Shown one piece after another: positions 1 through 8,229 of a DNA stretch of 24,898 bases. The stretch's first letter is position 1; every line of letters starts with the position of its first letter. Made by a program: the position numbers and the translations under genes. This stretch comes from JBCBSZ01 sp039185015. GTDB taxonomy: Bacteria; Actinomycetota; Acidimicrobiia; Acidimicrobiales; Poriferisodalaceae. The DNA is taken from assembly GCA_039185015.1 (NCBI GenBank), contig JBCDAU010000057.1, positions 1-24,898 of the forward strand. Direction: 5' to 3'. The notes under the pieces were generated by a model. The model did no database searches. It saw only the letters and a list, made by a program, of their open reading frames with translations, and was not told the origin of the DNA.

Positions 1-618
1 AGTCGGGCCGATCGCGCCACGACGCTGACCACGTCGGCGATCGCCTCGGTGCCCGACTTCGTGCTCGGAGGGGTGTTCGTCGCCGTGTTCGCGTCGTGGC
101 TCGATCTGTTCCCGGCGGTCTCACTGGTCCCGGTGGGGACCTCGCCGCTGGACGACCCGATCGTCCTCGTGCTCCCGGCGATGACCCTCGCCGTGGTCGG
201 TGGCGCGTTCGGCGCCCGGCTCATTCGAGCCGTGGTGGCCGATGCGTCATCGTCCCCGCACGTCGAGGCCGCGATGCTCGCCGGGCTCCCGACCAGCCGG
301 GTGGTGCTCCGCCACCTCCTCCCGTCGATCGTGGCGCCGGTCGCTCAGGTGCTGGCCTCGCTCGTGCCGTACGCCGTCGGCGGCACGATCGTGGTCGAGC
401 GGCTGTTCGGCTATCCCGGCCTGGGGGCGGCGCTGGTCGCCAACCTCGGCGCCCGCGACGTGACCGTCGTCGAGGCGATCGGCCTCCTCCTGACCATCGT
501 CGTCCTGCTCGCCCTCTTCACGGCCGACGTCATCGGCGCCGCCGCCGACCCGCGTCGGCGAGTCGGGCGGCAGACAGAGATCGACATCCGTGAACCGGCC
601 ACGGCGAACGCCTCGTGA
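1..618 (+). CDS. ABC importer permease, DppB/OppB type (5' end cut by window edge)
   Basis: Frame 1 is open from the first base, so the N-terminus lies outside the window; 205 residues are visible. It is an inner-membrane permease subunit of a peptide/nickel/opine-class ABC importer. The visible part begins in a region typical of the family (TTSAIASVPDFVLG), continues with hydrophobic segments, and has the EAA cytoplasmic loop that docks the ATPase (EAAMLAGLPTSRVVLRHLLP), followed by the usual C-terminal ERLFGYPGLG motif and a last membrane segment. Its TGA overlaps the GTG start of the next permease by 4 bases, so the two are translationally coupled. The family is clear. The substrate (peptides, nickel, a metallophore) cannot be told because the binding protein is not in the window. 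Confidence 0.88.
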   Translation, partial: SRADRATTLTTSAIASVPDFVLGGVFVAVFASWLDLFPAVSLVPVGTSPLDDPIVLVLPAMTLAVVGGAFGARLIRAVVADASSSPHVEAAMLAGLPTSRVVLRHLLPSIVAPVAQVLASLVPYAVGGTIVVERLFGYPGLGAALVANLGARDVTVVEAIGLLLTIVVLLALFTADVIGAAADPRRRVGRQTEIDIREPATANAS

Positions 619-1454
619 CGGCCATCGACGTCCCCCCGACGCCGTCGCCCGTCGAGCGGCCCCGGCGCGGGATCGACCTCTGGGTCGTCGTCGCCGGCGC
701 GCTGCTGGCGACGACGCTCGGGATGGCGCTGCTCGGTCCGTTCTTCGCACCCGAGGACGTCGGTCGTTCGGTCGGTCGCCCGTTCGACCCGTCCGGCGAG
801 GGTCCACTGGGCACCGGTGCGCTCGGGAAGAACCTGTGGTCGGAGCTGCTCCACGGCGGCCGTCGGATCGTCCTCGCTCCCGTGCTGATCACGCTCATCG
901 CCACCCTCGTCGGCACATCGATCGGCGCCCTGATGGCAGCCTCACGGCGCGCCGGTCAGGTGCTACGAGCGCTCGACGTCGTCGCCGTGCTCCCCCCGCT
1001 CCTGGTGCTGTTGCTCCTCCTCTACCGGTTCGGCGAGAGCGTGCTCGTGGTCGGCTGCTCCGTGGTCCTGGTCAGCGCGCCGTACATCGCCCGCTACATG
1101 CGATCGGTCGCCGAACCGGTCCTCGCGTCCGACTACGTCCTCCAAGCGCAGTTGGTCGGCGAGCCGCGTCGGGTGATCCTCTGGCGCCACGTCCTCCCCA
1201 ACCTCGCCGGACCGGTGTTGGCCGACTCGGCGCTGCGCGTGGCGGGCACCGTCTACGTCGTGGCCGCCGCCAGCTTCCTCGGCTTCGGCCCGGCCCCACC
1301 GTCGACCGACTGGGCCGTCATGATCAACGAGGGAGCCGGCGGGGCCACGCTCAACGCCTGGGCCCTCGCTGCACCCGCGCTCGCGATCGGTGCGTTCGCC
1401 GTGTCGCTCAACCTCCTCGGCGATCGCCTGGCGACTCGCTGGAGGTCGGCATGA
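615..1454 (+). CDS. ABC importer permease, DppC/OppC type
   Basis: This 279-residue inner-membrane protein is the second permease of the Dpp/Opp/Nik-type importer. After a short hydrophilic N-terminus there is a first membrane segment at about residues 18-40, a periplasmic stretch with the family motif HPLGTGALGKNLWSEL-like (here GPLGTGALGKNLWSEL), then membrane helices and an EAA loop (LQAQLVGEPRRVILWRHVLPN). The GTG start at 615 is chosen because it makes the GTGA overlap with the upstream stop. The gene ends in an ATGA overlap with the ATPase gene. It forms a heterodimeric channel with the upstream permease. The substrate is unknown. Confidence 0.9.
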   Translation: MTAIDVPPTPSPVERPRRGIDLWVVVAGALLATTLGMALLGPFFAPEDVGRSVGRPFDPSGEGPLGTGALGKNLWSELLHGGRRIVLAPVLITLIATLVGTSIGALMAASRRAGQVLRALDVVAVLPPLLVLLLLLYRFGESVLVVGCSVVLVSAPYIARYMRSVAEPVLASDYVLQAQLVGEPRRVILWRHVLPNLAGPVLADSALRVAGTVYVVAAASFLGFGPAPPSTDWAVMINEGAGGATLNAWALAAPALAIGAFAVSLNLLGDRLATRWRSA

Positions 1455-3130
1455 CCGGGCTCGGCTGGCAGCACCGAGCCGGCGCGATCGAGGTGCACGA
1501 GCTGTCGGTGACCGTCGCCGGCACCGGGCAGCGGATCCTCGACGCCGTCGACCTCTCACTCGCCCCGGGCACCGTCACCGGCATCGTCGGCGAGTCCGGA
1601 TCGGGCAAGACCACCCTCATGCGGTGCCTCCTCGGCACGACCGCTCCCGGCCTCGTGGCGACGGGACGCGTCGATCTGCTCGACGGGGACCGCTCGGTCG
1701 AGCTGCTCGCGGCGTCCCGCTCGTCCCTTCGGACCGTGCGGTCGCAGCGGATCGCCTACCTCGCACAGGACCCGGGGCGGAGCCTGACCCCGACGATGCG
1801 GATCGGGCGGGCGATCGCCGAGCGGCTGCCGTCGACGATGCGACGCGACGAGCGCGACACCGCCGTCCGCGAGCTGCTGGTCAGCGTCGGGCTCCCCGGC
1901 GACGACGACCTGATGGAGCGCTACCCGTTCGCGCTCTCCGGCGGCCAGGCTCAACGGGTCGCGCTCGCCCGTGCTCTCGCCGCCTCCCCCGAGGTGCTCC
2001 TCCTCGACGAGCCGACGACCGGCCTCGATGTCGTGACCCAGGCCGAGGTGCTCGACGAGCTCCGGCGTCAGCACCGACGCACGCCGCGCACGACCGTGAT
2101 CGTGTCGCACGACCTCGCCGTCGTCGCCCGGCTCGCCGACGAGATCGTCGTGCTCCGCCACGGCGAGATCGTCGAGCGCGGGCCCTGCCGCGAGACCCTC
2201 CGGGGACCGAGCCATCCGTACACCCTCCAACTCGTGGAGGCCTGTCCCGACCCGATCGCCGACGGCGACCGCAGCGACATCGGCGTCCCAGCCGACGATG
2301 CCGAGCAAGACGCCGATGCGGCCCTGGCGGTCAGCGACCTCGTCGCCACCCATCGGCGGCCCCGTCGTCCACCGGTGATCGCCGCCGACGGCATCAGCCT
2401 CGAGCTCCACGCCGGCCGCTGCCTCGCGCTGGTCGGCTCCTCGGGTTCGGGGAAGTCGACGATCGCCAGGGCCATCGTCGGGGCCCACCGACCGGACTCC
2501 GGCGTCGTCACGCTCTCGGGCCAGACCGTCGCCCCCGCCCTCAACGATCGACCGGCGACGGATCGATGGAAGGTCCAGCTCGTCCCCCAGGACCCGACGA
2601 GCTCGCTGAACCCCCGCCGCAAGGTGGGCCGTGCTGTCGCCGACGTCGTCCGCCGCTGCCGAGAGGGCACGGATGCGGCGGCGGCCCGGGTCGTCGTCGC
2701 CGACCTGTTCGACCAGGTCGGGCTCGACCCGGCGCTCGCCGAGCGGCGACCGGGTGCGCTCAGCGGGGGAGAGCGGCAGCGGGTGGCGATCGCCCGGGCC
2801 CTGGCCGCGTCGCCCTCGGTGCTCGTGTGTGACGAGGTCACTTCCGCTCTGGACGTGTCCGTCCAGGCAGGGGTCATCGGCCTGCTGCGTTCGCTGGTGA
2901 CCGACCACGGTGTGGCGATGCTCTTCATCACCCACGATCTCGGCATCGTGCGCGACGTTGCCGACGAGCTCGCCGTGCTCCATCGTGGCGATGTGATCGA
3001 AACCGGACCGACCGACACCGTTCTCAGCGCTCCGACGCACTCCACGACACAGCAGCTGCTCGCCGCTTCGCCGTCGCTGTCGGCAGAGCTGGCCGGCTGG
3101 GCACCCGTCGCCACCACCGCCAACCGCTGA
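1451..3130 (+). CDS. Fused double ABC ATPase (DppD-DppF type)
   Basis: 559 residues holding two complete ABC nucleotide-binding domains in one chain, corresponding to DppD and DppF (or NikD/NikE) fused. Domain 1 has Walker A GESGSGKTT near residue 47, signature LSGGQAQRVALARAL and Walker B VLLLDEPTTGLD. Domain 2 has Walker A GSSGSGKST, signature LSGGERQRVAIARAL and Walker B VLVCDEVTSALD. Both have the H-loop SHDL or THDL. The oligopeptide-type C-terminal motif HPYTLQLVEACP follows domain 1. The ATG at 1451 overlaps the permease stop (ATGA); a longer open frame upstream lies entirely over the permease gene and is not coding. It powers the importer encoded by the two preceding genes. Confidence 0.92.
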   Translation: MTGLGWQHRAGAIEVHELSVTVAGTGQRILDAVDLSLAPGTVTGIVGESGSGKTTLMRCLLGTTAPGLVATGRVDLLDGDRSVELLAASRSSLRTVRSQRIAYLAQDPGRSLTPTMRIGRAIAERLPSTMRRDERDTAVRELLVSVGLPGDDDLMERYPFALSGGQAQRVALARALAASPEVLLLDEPTTGLDVVTQAEVLDELRRQHRRTPRTTVIVSHDLAVVARLADEIVVLRHGEIVERGPCRETLRGPSHPYTLQLVEACPDPIADGDRSDIGVPADDAEQDADAALAVSDLVATHRRPRRPPVIAADGISLELHAGRCLALVGSSGSGKSTIARAIVGAHRPDSGVVTLSGQTVAPALNDRPATDRWKVQLVPQDPTSSLNPRRKVGRAVADVVRRCREGTDAAAARVVVADLFDQVGLDPALAERRPGALSGGERQRVAIARALAASPSVLVCDEVTSALDVSVQAGVIGLLRSLVTDHGVAMLFITHDLGIVRDVADELAVLHRGDVIETGPTDTVLSAPTHSTTQQLLAASPSLSAELAGWAPVATTANR

Positions 3131-3142
3131 CGCAGCGACCCG

Positions 3143-3733
3143 GTGCCCCTCGCCGCAGTGGCGGCGGCCTTCGCCACGGTCTTCCTCGCGGAGCTGCCCG
3201 ACAAGACGATGCTGGCGACGATCGCCCTCGTCGCCCGCTACCAACGACCCGCGCTCGTGTGGCTCGGAGCGACCGCAGCGTTCGGCCTGCACGTCACCGT
3301 CGCGGTGGTGGCGGGCAGCGCCGTGAACCAACTGCCGGACCGACTGGTGGGCACGATCGTCACCCTGTTGTTCGCCTTCGGTGCGGTCGCCATGCTCCGG
3401 GCGGCGCGTCGTCCGACGGTCGATGTCGAGGCTGGTCACGAGGAGGCTCCGCCGTCGGCGTTCCGAGTCGTCACCGGGAGCTTCGGGTTCATCGCCCTCG
3501 CGGAGTGGGGTGATCTGACCCAGCTGGCCACGGCCGGCCTGGCCGCGCGCAGCGGCTCACCCGCATGGGTGTGGGTCGGCGCACTCGTCGCCCTGGCGAG
3601 CGTCGCCGCCCTCGCCGCCGTCACCGGACGACAACTCGTCCGCCGGGTACCGCTCGGGCGCATCAACCTCGCGGCGGCGCTCGTCTTCGCCGCGCTCGCG
3701 GTCTGGTCGCTCGTCGGGGTGCTGCGGGGTTGA
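3143..3733 (+). CDS. TMEM165/GDT1 (UPF0016) family cation transporter
   Basis: 196 residues with two homologous hydrophobic halves, the hallmark of the GDT1/UPF0016 family of Mn2+/Ca2+ transporters (bacterial MntX/Mnx type). The two E-x-[GP]-D-x-[TS] signature motifs are visible: ELPDKT at residues 17-22 and EWGDLT in the second half. The acidic residues of these motifs form the cation path in the family. A Pro replaces the usual Gly in motif 1, a variant I believe is common in actinobacteria. The GTG start lies 12 nt after the ATPase stop, so it may be read with the ABC operon. Expected role is Mn2+ (or Ca2+) export across the cytoplasmic membrane; the exact ion is not deducible. Confidence 0.85.
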   Translation: MPLAAVAAAFATVFLAELPDKTMLATIALVARYQRPALVWLGATAAFGLHVTVAVVAGSAVNQLPDRLVGTIVTLLFAFGAVAMLRAARRPTVDVEAGHEEAPPSAFRVVTGSFGFIALAEWGDLTQLATAGLAARSGSPAWVWVGALVALASVAALAAVTGRQLVRRVPLGRINLAAALVFAALAVWSLVGVLRG

Positions 3734-3816
3734 GGCCGCGGCGGAGGCTCCCGTCGACCAGAGTGGAGTGCTCGCCACGAGATGGTCACGGACACCGGCG
3801 ATCGACGGGGGATGAC

Positions 3817-4731
3817 ATGCAGTACGCCGACGCCAAGGCAGGGCTCTTCGGATCGCCGCCCGAGGGCACCACCGCTCCGCAGCCCGTGTCCGACGGAGGG
3901 CCGGCGAGACGGCTGCGGGACGCGTTCGAACCGGTGTCGATGCACGCTGTGTGGTCACCTCGGGTCCACGAGGAGCTGGCGGCCCGCGGCCTCGACTTCT
4001 TCGGCGCCTACGTCTGGGGGCGGGCCTTCCCGATGGGCGAGCCGACGGGGACGGTGGTCGCCTCGGCGTTCGCCGCGTTCGAGCCGACGCTGATCGCCGG
4101 CATCTACGAGCAGGCGCGCAGCCTCCTCGGCCGGGACGAGGTGTACCGGATCACCTGGGACTCGACCGCAGCCGGCTTGCGGTCGACGCTCGGCGACGAC
4201 GAGGAGGCCACGGTCGCCTCTGTCGCCGACCGGCTCGCAGTGTGCGTGGACGGGCTCGATGCGACGGGCCGCCCACTGTTCGCCGGCGTCACCTCGCTCG
4301 ACTGGCCGCACGACCCGTACGGGAGGCTCTTCCAGGCCTGCCTCGCCCTCCGAGAGCATCGGGGCGACGGCCACGTCGCCGCCTACCTCGGTGCCGGCTT
4401 CGGCCCGATCGAGATGAACGTGCTGACCGAGCTGTGGCTGGGGTATCCACTCGGTGAGTACAGCGGCACCCGCGCCTGGCCCGAAGAGGCGACGGCGGCG
4501 GCCCTCGCCGGGTTGCGAGATCGGGGCCTGCTCGCCGGGGAGGGGCTGACCGAGCAGGGCCACGCCACACGGGAGGCGGTCGAGGACGCCACAGACGCCA
4601 GGGAACGACGGGTCGTCGACATGCTCGGCGACGACCTCGACGAGATCGTCGGGCACCTCAGCCGGTGGGGCGATCGCTGCATCGAGGCCGAGACGTTCCC
4701 ACCCGATCCCCGCAAGCGCGCCGCCGGTTGA
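3817..4731 (+). CDS. SCO6745 family protein
   Basis: 304 residues matching the actinobacterial SCO6745 family, whose members are often annotated as helix-turn-helix or SalK-like proteins without a proven biochemical role. Family features seen: an N-terminal ARRLRDAFEPVSMHAVWSP block, an FxGAYVWGRAFPMG block equivalent to GYFAGRAAPLG, the conserved LREHRGDGHVAA motif near the middle, and a C-terminal winged-helix-like part (AALAGLRDRGLL...LTEQGHATREAVEDATD). The ATG at 3817 follows a GGGGG ribosome-binding run with a short spacer; a GTG at 3886 is an alternative. It is separated from the upstream transporter by 83 nt and is convergent with the methyltransferase. Assignment to the family is firm, function is not. 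Confidence 0.75.
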   Translation: MQYADAKAGLFGSPPEGTTAPQPVSDGGPARRLRDAFEPVSMHAVWSPRVHEELAARGLDFFGAYVWGRAFPMGEPTGTVVASAFAAFEPTLIAGIYEQARSLLGRDEVYRITWDSTAAGLRSTLGDDEEATVASVADRLAVCVDGLDATGRPLFAGVTSLDWPHDPYGRLFQACLALREHRGDGHVAAYLGAGFGPIEMNVLTELWLGYPLGEYSGTRAWPEEATAAALAGLRDRGLLAGEGLTEQGHATREAVEDATDARERRVVDMLGDDLDEIVGHLSRWGDRCIEAETFPPDPRKRAAG

Positions 4732-4745
4732 GGCGGAGGACGGGT

Positions 4746-5561
4746 TCAGCCCACCCGCCGCAACACGCTCGCGTGGTAGTCGAGTCGAAGCTCGATGCCG
4801 TCGTCGGTGTCCGCGGAGAACGCCGCGAGGTGCTCCCGGAAGAGCACCCTCGCCTCGTCACCGAGCTGCAGGGCGTCGAACGTCTCGAGCAGCTGGGTCC
4901 AGCCTCCCGCCCATCGTTCGAGCTGGTCGGCCGCATCCTCGACGGACGGGAAGGCCACCATCAGCTCCCTCTCCCTGGCCGCAGCGACCTCGACGGATCG
5001 CCCGACGCACAGCTCCGCGATGGCGGTGGTCCACGTGGACATGTCGAGCATCGGCGGACGCTCCGGGAGCAACTCGAGCATCGATTCGGAGGGGACGAGC
5101 GCGCCCTCGGCATCCCAACCGGTGACCCCGATCAGGCCCTGTTCGACGATGCGCTGCTCGAGGTGGTCGAGCGTGGCCGCTGGGTCGGGAGCGAAGATCA
5201 CCCCGAACGCCGAGGTGATCACGTCGAAGTCCTCGTCGGCGAGAACGTCGTCGAGCTGGTCGAAGTCGCCGAGCTCGAACCGCACGTTCACACCGGCCTC
5301 GGCGGCGCGCCGCTCGGCGATCTCGAGCAGCTCGTCGGTGAGGTCGACCCCGACGACGGTGGCGCCCCGCCGGGCTGCCTCGATGGCGACAGCACCGGTC
5401 CCGGTCGCGACGTCGAGGAGGCGCCGTCCGTCGAGCGGCGAGCCTGTTGCGTCCTCGATCAGGTCGAGGACCGAGAGCGACGCCGGTCGGATCCAGTCGC
5501 CCACGATCTCGTAGGAGCCGCGGCGCCACATGGCTCGCCGGGGGTCGACCTCGTCAGCCAC
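4746..5561 (-). CDS. Class I SAM-dependent methyltransferase
   Basis: 271 residues. Rossmann-fold SAM-binding motif I is LLDVATGTGAVA (about residues 48-59), with the acidic motif II strand end VVGVDL shortly after, and a motif IV-like FDVITSAFGVIFAPDP. This is the UbiE/COQ5-like small-molecule methyltransferase class; the acceptor cannot be inferred. The start at 5561 is only 11 nt after the cobW1 stop, so it is probably the last gene of the minus-strand run from the methanol dehydrogenase through cobW1. The C-terminal half (from about residue 150) is predicted to bind substrate but shows no motif I recognise. Confidence 0.8.
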   Translation of the reverse strand: MADEVDPRRAMWRRGSYEIVGDWIRPASLSVLDLIEDATGSPLDGRRLLDVATGTGAVAIEAARRGATVVGVDLTDELLEIAERRAAEAGVNVRFELGDFDQLDDVLADEDFDVITSAFGVIFAPDPAATLDHLEQRIVEQGLIGVTGWDAEGALVPSESMLELLPERPPMLDMSTWTTAIAELCVGRSVEVAAARERELMVAFPSVEDAADQLERWAGGWTQLLETFDALQLGDEARVLFREHLAAFSADTDDGIELRLDYHASVLRRVG

Positions 5562-5572
5562 GCCGGCTCAAC

Positions 5573-6778
5573 CTAGAGGTCGCAGGAGAGGTCCCACTCG
5601 GGGAGCGGGTCCTCGTAGCCGGCCCAACCGTCGGGACCCGCCTCGAACTCGGCCCCGGTCAGCACGCACCCGTCGAGTCGGGCGCGGATCGCCGCCTCGT
5701 CCATGTCGATGCCGATGAACACGAGCTCGGTCTGGCGGTCGCCGAGGAGCGGGTCCCATCGCTCGCGGAGGTGGGCGAGGTCCTCCTCCGTCTCGAACTC
5801 CCACTCCTCCTCTGGGGTCGCGGCGTACCACGGTGCCATCGGCTCGAGCAGGACCGACAGCCCGGCCTGGCTCCACATCGCCTGGACGTCGGGTCGGGTC
5901 GCCACCCAGAAGAAGCCCTTGCTGCGCAGCACGCCGTCCCACTCCTCTTCGAGCGCCTCGGCGAGACGATCGGGATGGAACGGCCAGCGATGGCGGTAGA
6001 CGAAGGAGCTGATGCCGTACTCCTCGGTCTCGGGCACCGGCTCCTCGTTGAGGGCCATCGCCCACCCCGGAGTGGTGGCAGCTTCCTCTTCGTCGAACAG
6101 CTGGGTGTCGAGCACGGCGTCGAGCGGGACGTCGCCCCGCTCGGCGACGACGAGCTGCGCCTCGGGGTTCAGGTGCCGGACCGTCGCGACGACCTTCGCC
6201 AGGTGGTCGTCGCTCACGAGGTCCGGCTTGGACACGACGAGGACGTTCGCGAACTCGACCTGGTCGATGAGCAGGTCGGTCACCGACCGGTCGTCCTCGT
6301 CGTCGCGACCGACGCCGATCTCCGCCAGCTCCTCGTAGACCTCGAATCGGTCGAGGAAGGTGGCGGCGTCGACGACGCTGAGCATCGTGTCGAGACGGGC
6401 CCGCGAGGAAAGGCTGTCGCCGTCGAAGTCCTCGAACAGGAAGGTCGCGGCGACGGGCATCGGCTCGCTGATGCCCGTCGACTCGATCAGCAGGTAGTCG
6501 AAGCGGCCCTCGTCGGCGAGGCGGGCCACCTCGATCAGCAGGTCCTCGCGAAGGGTGCAGCAGATGCACCCGTTCGACATCTCGACCAGCTTCTCCTCGG
6601 TTCGATCGAGCGCCGCTCCATCGGACACGACCGCAGCATCGATGTTGATCTCGCTCATGTCGTTGACGATCACGGCGACGCGGCGGCCCTCACGGTTGGA
6701 GAGCACACGATTCAGCAACGTGGTCTTTCCTGCCCCGAGGAAGCCAGAGAGCACGGTGACGGGGAGTCGGTCGTCCAT
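5573..6778 (-). CDS. CobW/COG0523 family GTP-dependent zinc metallochaperone (paralog 1)
   Basis: 401-residue G3E GTPase of the CobW/YciC/ZNG1 family, cytosolic proteins that hand zinc (or another metal) to client enzymes. Walker A is GFLGAGKTT (residues 12-20), the family metal-binding CxCC motif is C71-I-C73-C74, a Walker B-like LLIESTGISEP follows, and the CobW C-terminal domain runs from about residue 260 (SSFVYRHRWPFHPDRL onward). The guanine-specificity motif reads S183-K-P-D instead of NKxD. The ATG at 6778 has no clear Shine-Dalgarno, but a TAGCGT -10 sits 6 nt upstream (6785-6790), suggesting a leaderless transcript, and a perfect palindrome covers 6799-6813 just before it. Closely similar to the second CobW gene at 15112, so a recent paralog pair. 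Likely repressed by Zur in zinc-replete cells. Confidence 0.92.
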   Translation of the reverse strand: MDDRLPVTVLSGFLGAGKTTLLNRVLSNREGRRVAVIVNDMSEINIDAAVVSDGAALDRTEEKLVEMSNGCICCTLREDLLIEVARLADEGRFDYLLIESTGISEPMPVAATFLFEDFDGDSLSSRARLDTMLSVVDAATFLDRFEVYEELAEIGVGRDDEDDRSVTDLLIDQVEFANVLVVSKPDLVSDDHLAKVVATVRHLNPEAQLVVAERGDVPLDAVLDTQLFDEEEAATTPGWAMALNEEPVPETEEYGISSFVYRHRWPFHPDRLAEALEEEWDGVLRSKGFFWVATRPDVQAMWSQAGLSVLLEPMAPWYAATPEEEWEFETEEDLAHLRERWDPLLGDRQTELVFIGIDMDEAAIRARLDGCVLTGAEFEAGPDGWAGYEDPLPEWDLSCDL

Positions 6779-6798
6779 GGGCTCACGCTATCGGAACA

Positions 6799-6813
6799 TG
6801 AGAACTGTTCTCA
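6799..6813. promoter_or_regulatory. Zur-like operator A, before cobW1
   Basis: The sequence TGAGAACTGTTCTCA is a perfect 7-1-7 inverted repeat, the layout of actinobacterial Zur boxes (published-type consensus TGAAAATGATTTTCA). It ends 20 nt before the cobW1 ATG, and a TAGCGT -10 hexamer lies between (6785-6790, minus strand), so a bound repressor would sit in the -10/-35 interval. The TGA stop of the VWA gene (6811-6813) forms the outer edge of the box. Palindrome and position are seen; the regulator's identity is inferred from family knowledge and from the COG0523 gene downstream. Confidence 0.75.
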
Positions 6814-8229
6814 GACCGGAGCGCGCACCACACCCTCGCGGGCCACCGCGGCCAGGTCGCCGAGGGTCCGCACGGGGAGCGCGACGTCGACCAGCTCGGC
6901 GTACCCGGCCATCTCGGCGTTGCCGAACCCCCACGCCCCCTCGGCCTCCGGCGTCCACCAGACCGTCCTCCGACAGCGTCGGACGCACGCCTCGACGTGG
7001 GCGAGGCCAGGGTCTCGGCCGCCGCTGCGCCCATCGCCCAGGATCAGCAACGTGGTGCTGGGCCGCAGAAGCGACGCGAAGCGGTGCCAGAGCGAGCCGA
7101 ACGCCACGCCGTAGTCCGAGGGACGCGACGGGTCGAGCGGACCGCCCGGCGCGTCGTCGAGGAGGCCGCCGAGCGCCGTGGCGAGGTCGGCGCGCCGGAT
7201 GACGTCGGTGACGTCCACGCACTCGTCGACGAACCCGAGCACACGAACCCGGCCCGGACGACGTCGGAGCGCGTGGGCGAGGTGCAGCGTGAGGCGGACA
7301 TACGGCCGCATCGACACCGAGGTGTCGACCAGGACGAGGAGATCGGGGCGCCGAAGCGTCGGTGATCGACGCCGGACGACGACCGGGACACCACCCGTCA
7401 CCACGCTGCTCCGCAGCGTCCGGCGCAGGTCGAGCGCCCCGCTCGGCGCAGCGCGTCGGCGCCACGACGGGGTCCCCGTGAGCTGGGGCCACAACGCCCG
7501 GACGGCGGTGTCCAGGGCGGCCTGCTCGTCGCGATCGAACGGGTTGGCGAGCACCGACCTCGACCGGAGCGCTGGTGCGGGCGGGTCGACCGCCGCGGAG
7601 AGCAGGGCGATCCGCTCGTCGTGCGCGGCCTCGAGCGACCGCCGCATCGCGGCCAGGTCCTGGTCGGCGACGCCGCCGTTCTCCTCGGCGAGCTCGATCA
7701 GCTGGGCGGTGGCCGCGCCGACCTCGTCGGTTCGCTCGGCCGATCCGTCCGGTGCGTCGGCGATGGAGTCCCCAACGTCCGCATCGGCCTCGAAGCGGGC
7801 CACCACCTCGGCCTCGCCCGCGTCCGGCGCCCCGCCGGGCGAGCGACGACGCTCGGCATCAGTGCCCTCGGTGGAGACGCCGATGACCTCGGACGGATCG
7901 TCGACGTAGGCCTCGGGCGCCGTGGACGCCTCGAGGGTCAGCTCCGGGTCGTCGGCAGCCTCGGCGGGCGACGCCTCCCCCGGATCGTCTGGTACCAGCG
8001 CAGCCAGGTCGAGGGACTGGCCGTCGAACCACCGGTCGAAGAGCTCGTCGAAGCGGTCCTCGTCGGCGCCGTGGACCACCAACGACAGTCTCAGTGCCCT
8101 CCTCGTGTCGTCTCGGTCGGCCAGATCGGTGAGTCGGAGCGCTCGGGCGGCCAACACGGTGCGGTCCGAGCCCACGCCGATCCCGTCGCGCCGCAACAGC
8201 GCGACGAATCCGACGAGCGCGTCGATCAC
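6811..8229 (-). CDS. CoxE-like VWA domain protein, partner of the MoxR ATPase
   Basis: 472 residues. The C-terminal third is a von Willebrand A domain with an intact MIDAS motif, D302-T-S-V-S, preceded by LLVLV and followed by LILGDGRSGGRD. The N-terminal 100 residues (DALVGFVALLRRDGIGVGSDRTVLAA) match the CoxE-type start. Residues about 100-210 are an acidic, Ala/Glu/Asp-rich low-complexity linker. The GTG at 8229 overlaps the MoxR stop (GTGA); the open frame continues upstream over moxR but is not coding there. VWA/MoxR pairs act as ATP-driven chaperones for cofactor or metal insertion (CoxDE, mxaR/C/L, RavA/ViaA). The neighbouring methanol dehydrogenase is the obvious candidate client. Confidence 0.87.
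   Translation of the reverse strand: MIDALVGFVALLRRDGIGVGSDRTVLAARALRLTDLADRDDTRRALRLSLVVHGADEDRFDELFDRWFDGQSLDLAALVPDDPGEASPAEAADDPELTLEASTAPEAYVDDPSEVIGVSTEGTDAERRRSPGGAPDAGEAEVVARFEADADVGDSIADAPDGSAERTDEVGAATAQLIELAEENGGVADQDLAAMRRSLEAAHDERIALLSAAVDPPAPALRSRSVLANPFDRDEQAALDTAVRALWPQLTGTPSWRRRAAPSGALDLRRTLRSSVVTGGVPVVVRRRSPTLRRPDLLVLVDTSVSMRPYVRLTLHLAHALRRRPGRVRVLGFVDECVDVTDVIRRADLATALGGLLDDAPGGPLDPSRPSDYGVAFGSLWHRFASLLRPSTTLLILGDGRSGGRDPGLAHVEACVRRCRRTVWWTPEAEGAWGFGNAEMAGYAELVDVALPVRTLGDLAAVAREGVVRAPV

Noticed and set aside
1556..3439. Long minus-strand open frame opposite the ABC ATPase and GDT1 genes
   Set aside because: Low-complexity Arg/Asp/Gly product, no family motif, and both plus-strand genes are certain.
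5236..5250. GAGAAC inside the methyltransferase gene as a further operator half-site
   Set aside because: No matching TCTCA arm at the required spacing and located within coding sequence.
4665..7114. Plus-strand open frames over the methyltransferase and cobW1
   Set aside because: They mirror the codon structure of the minus-strand genes and carry no domain motifs.
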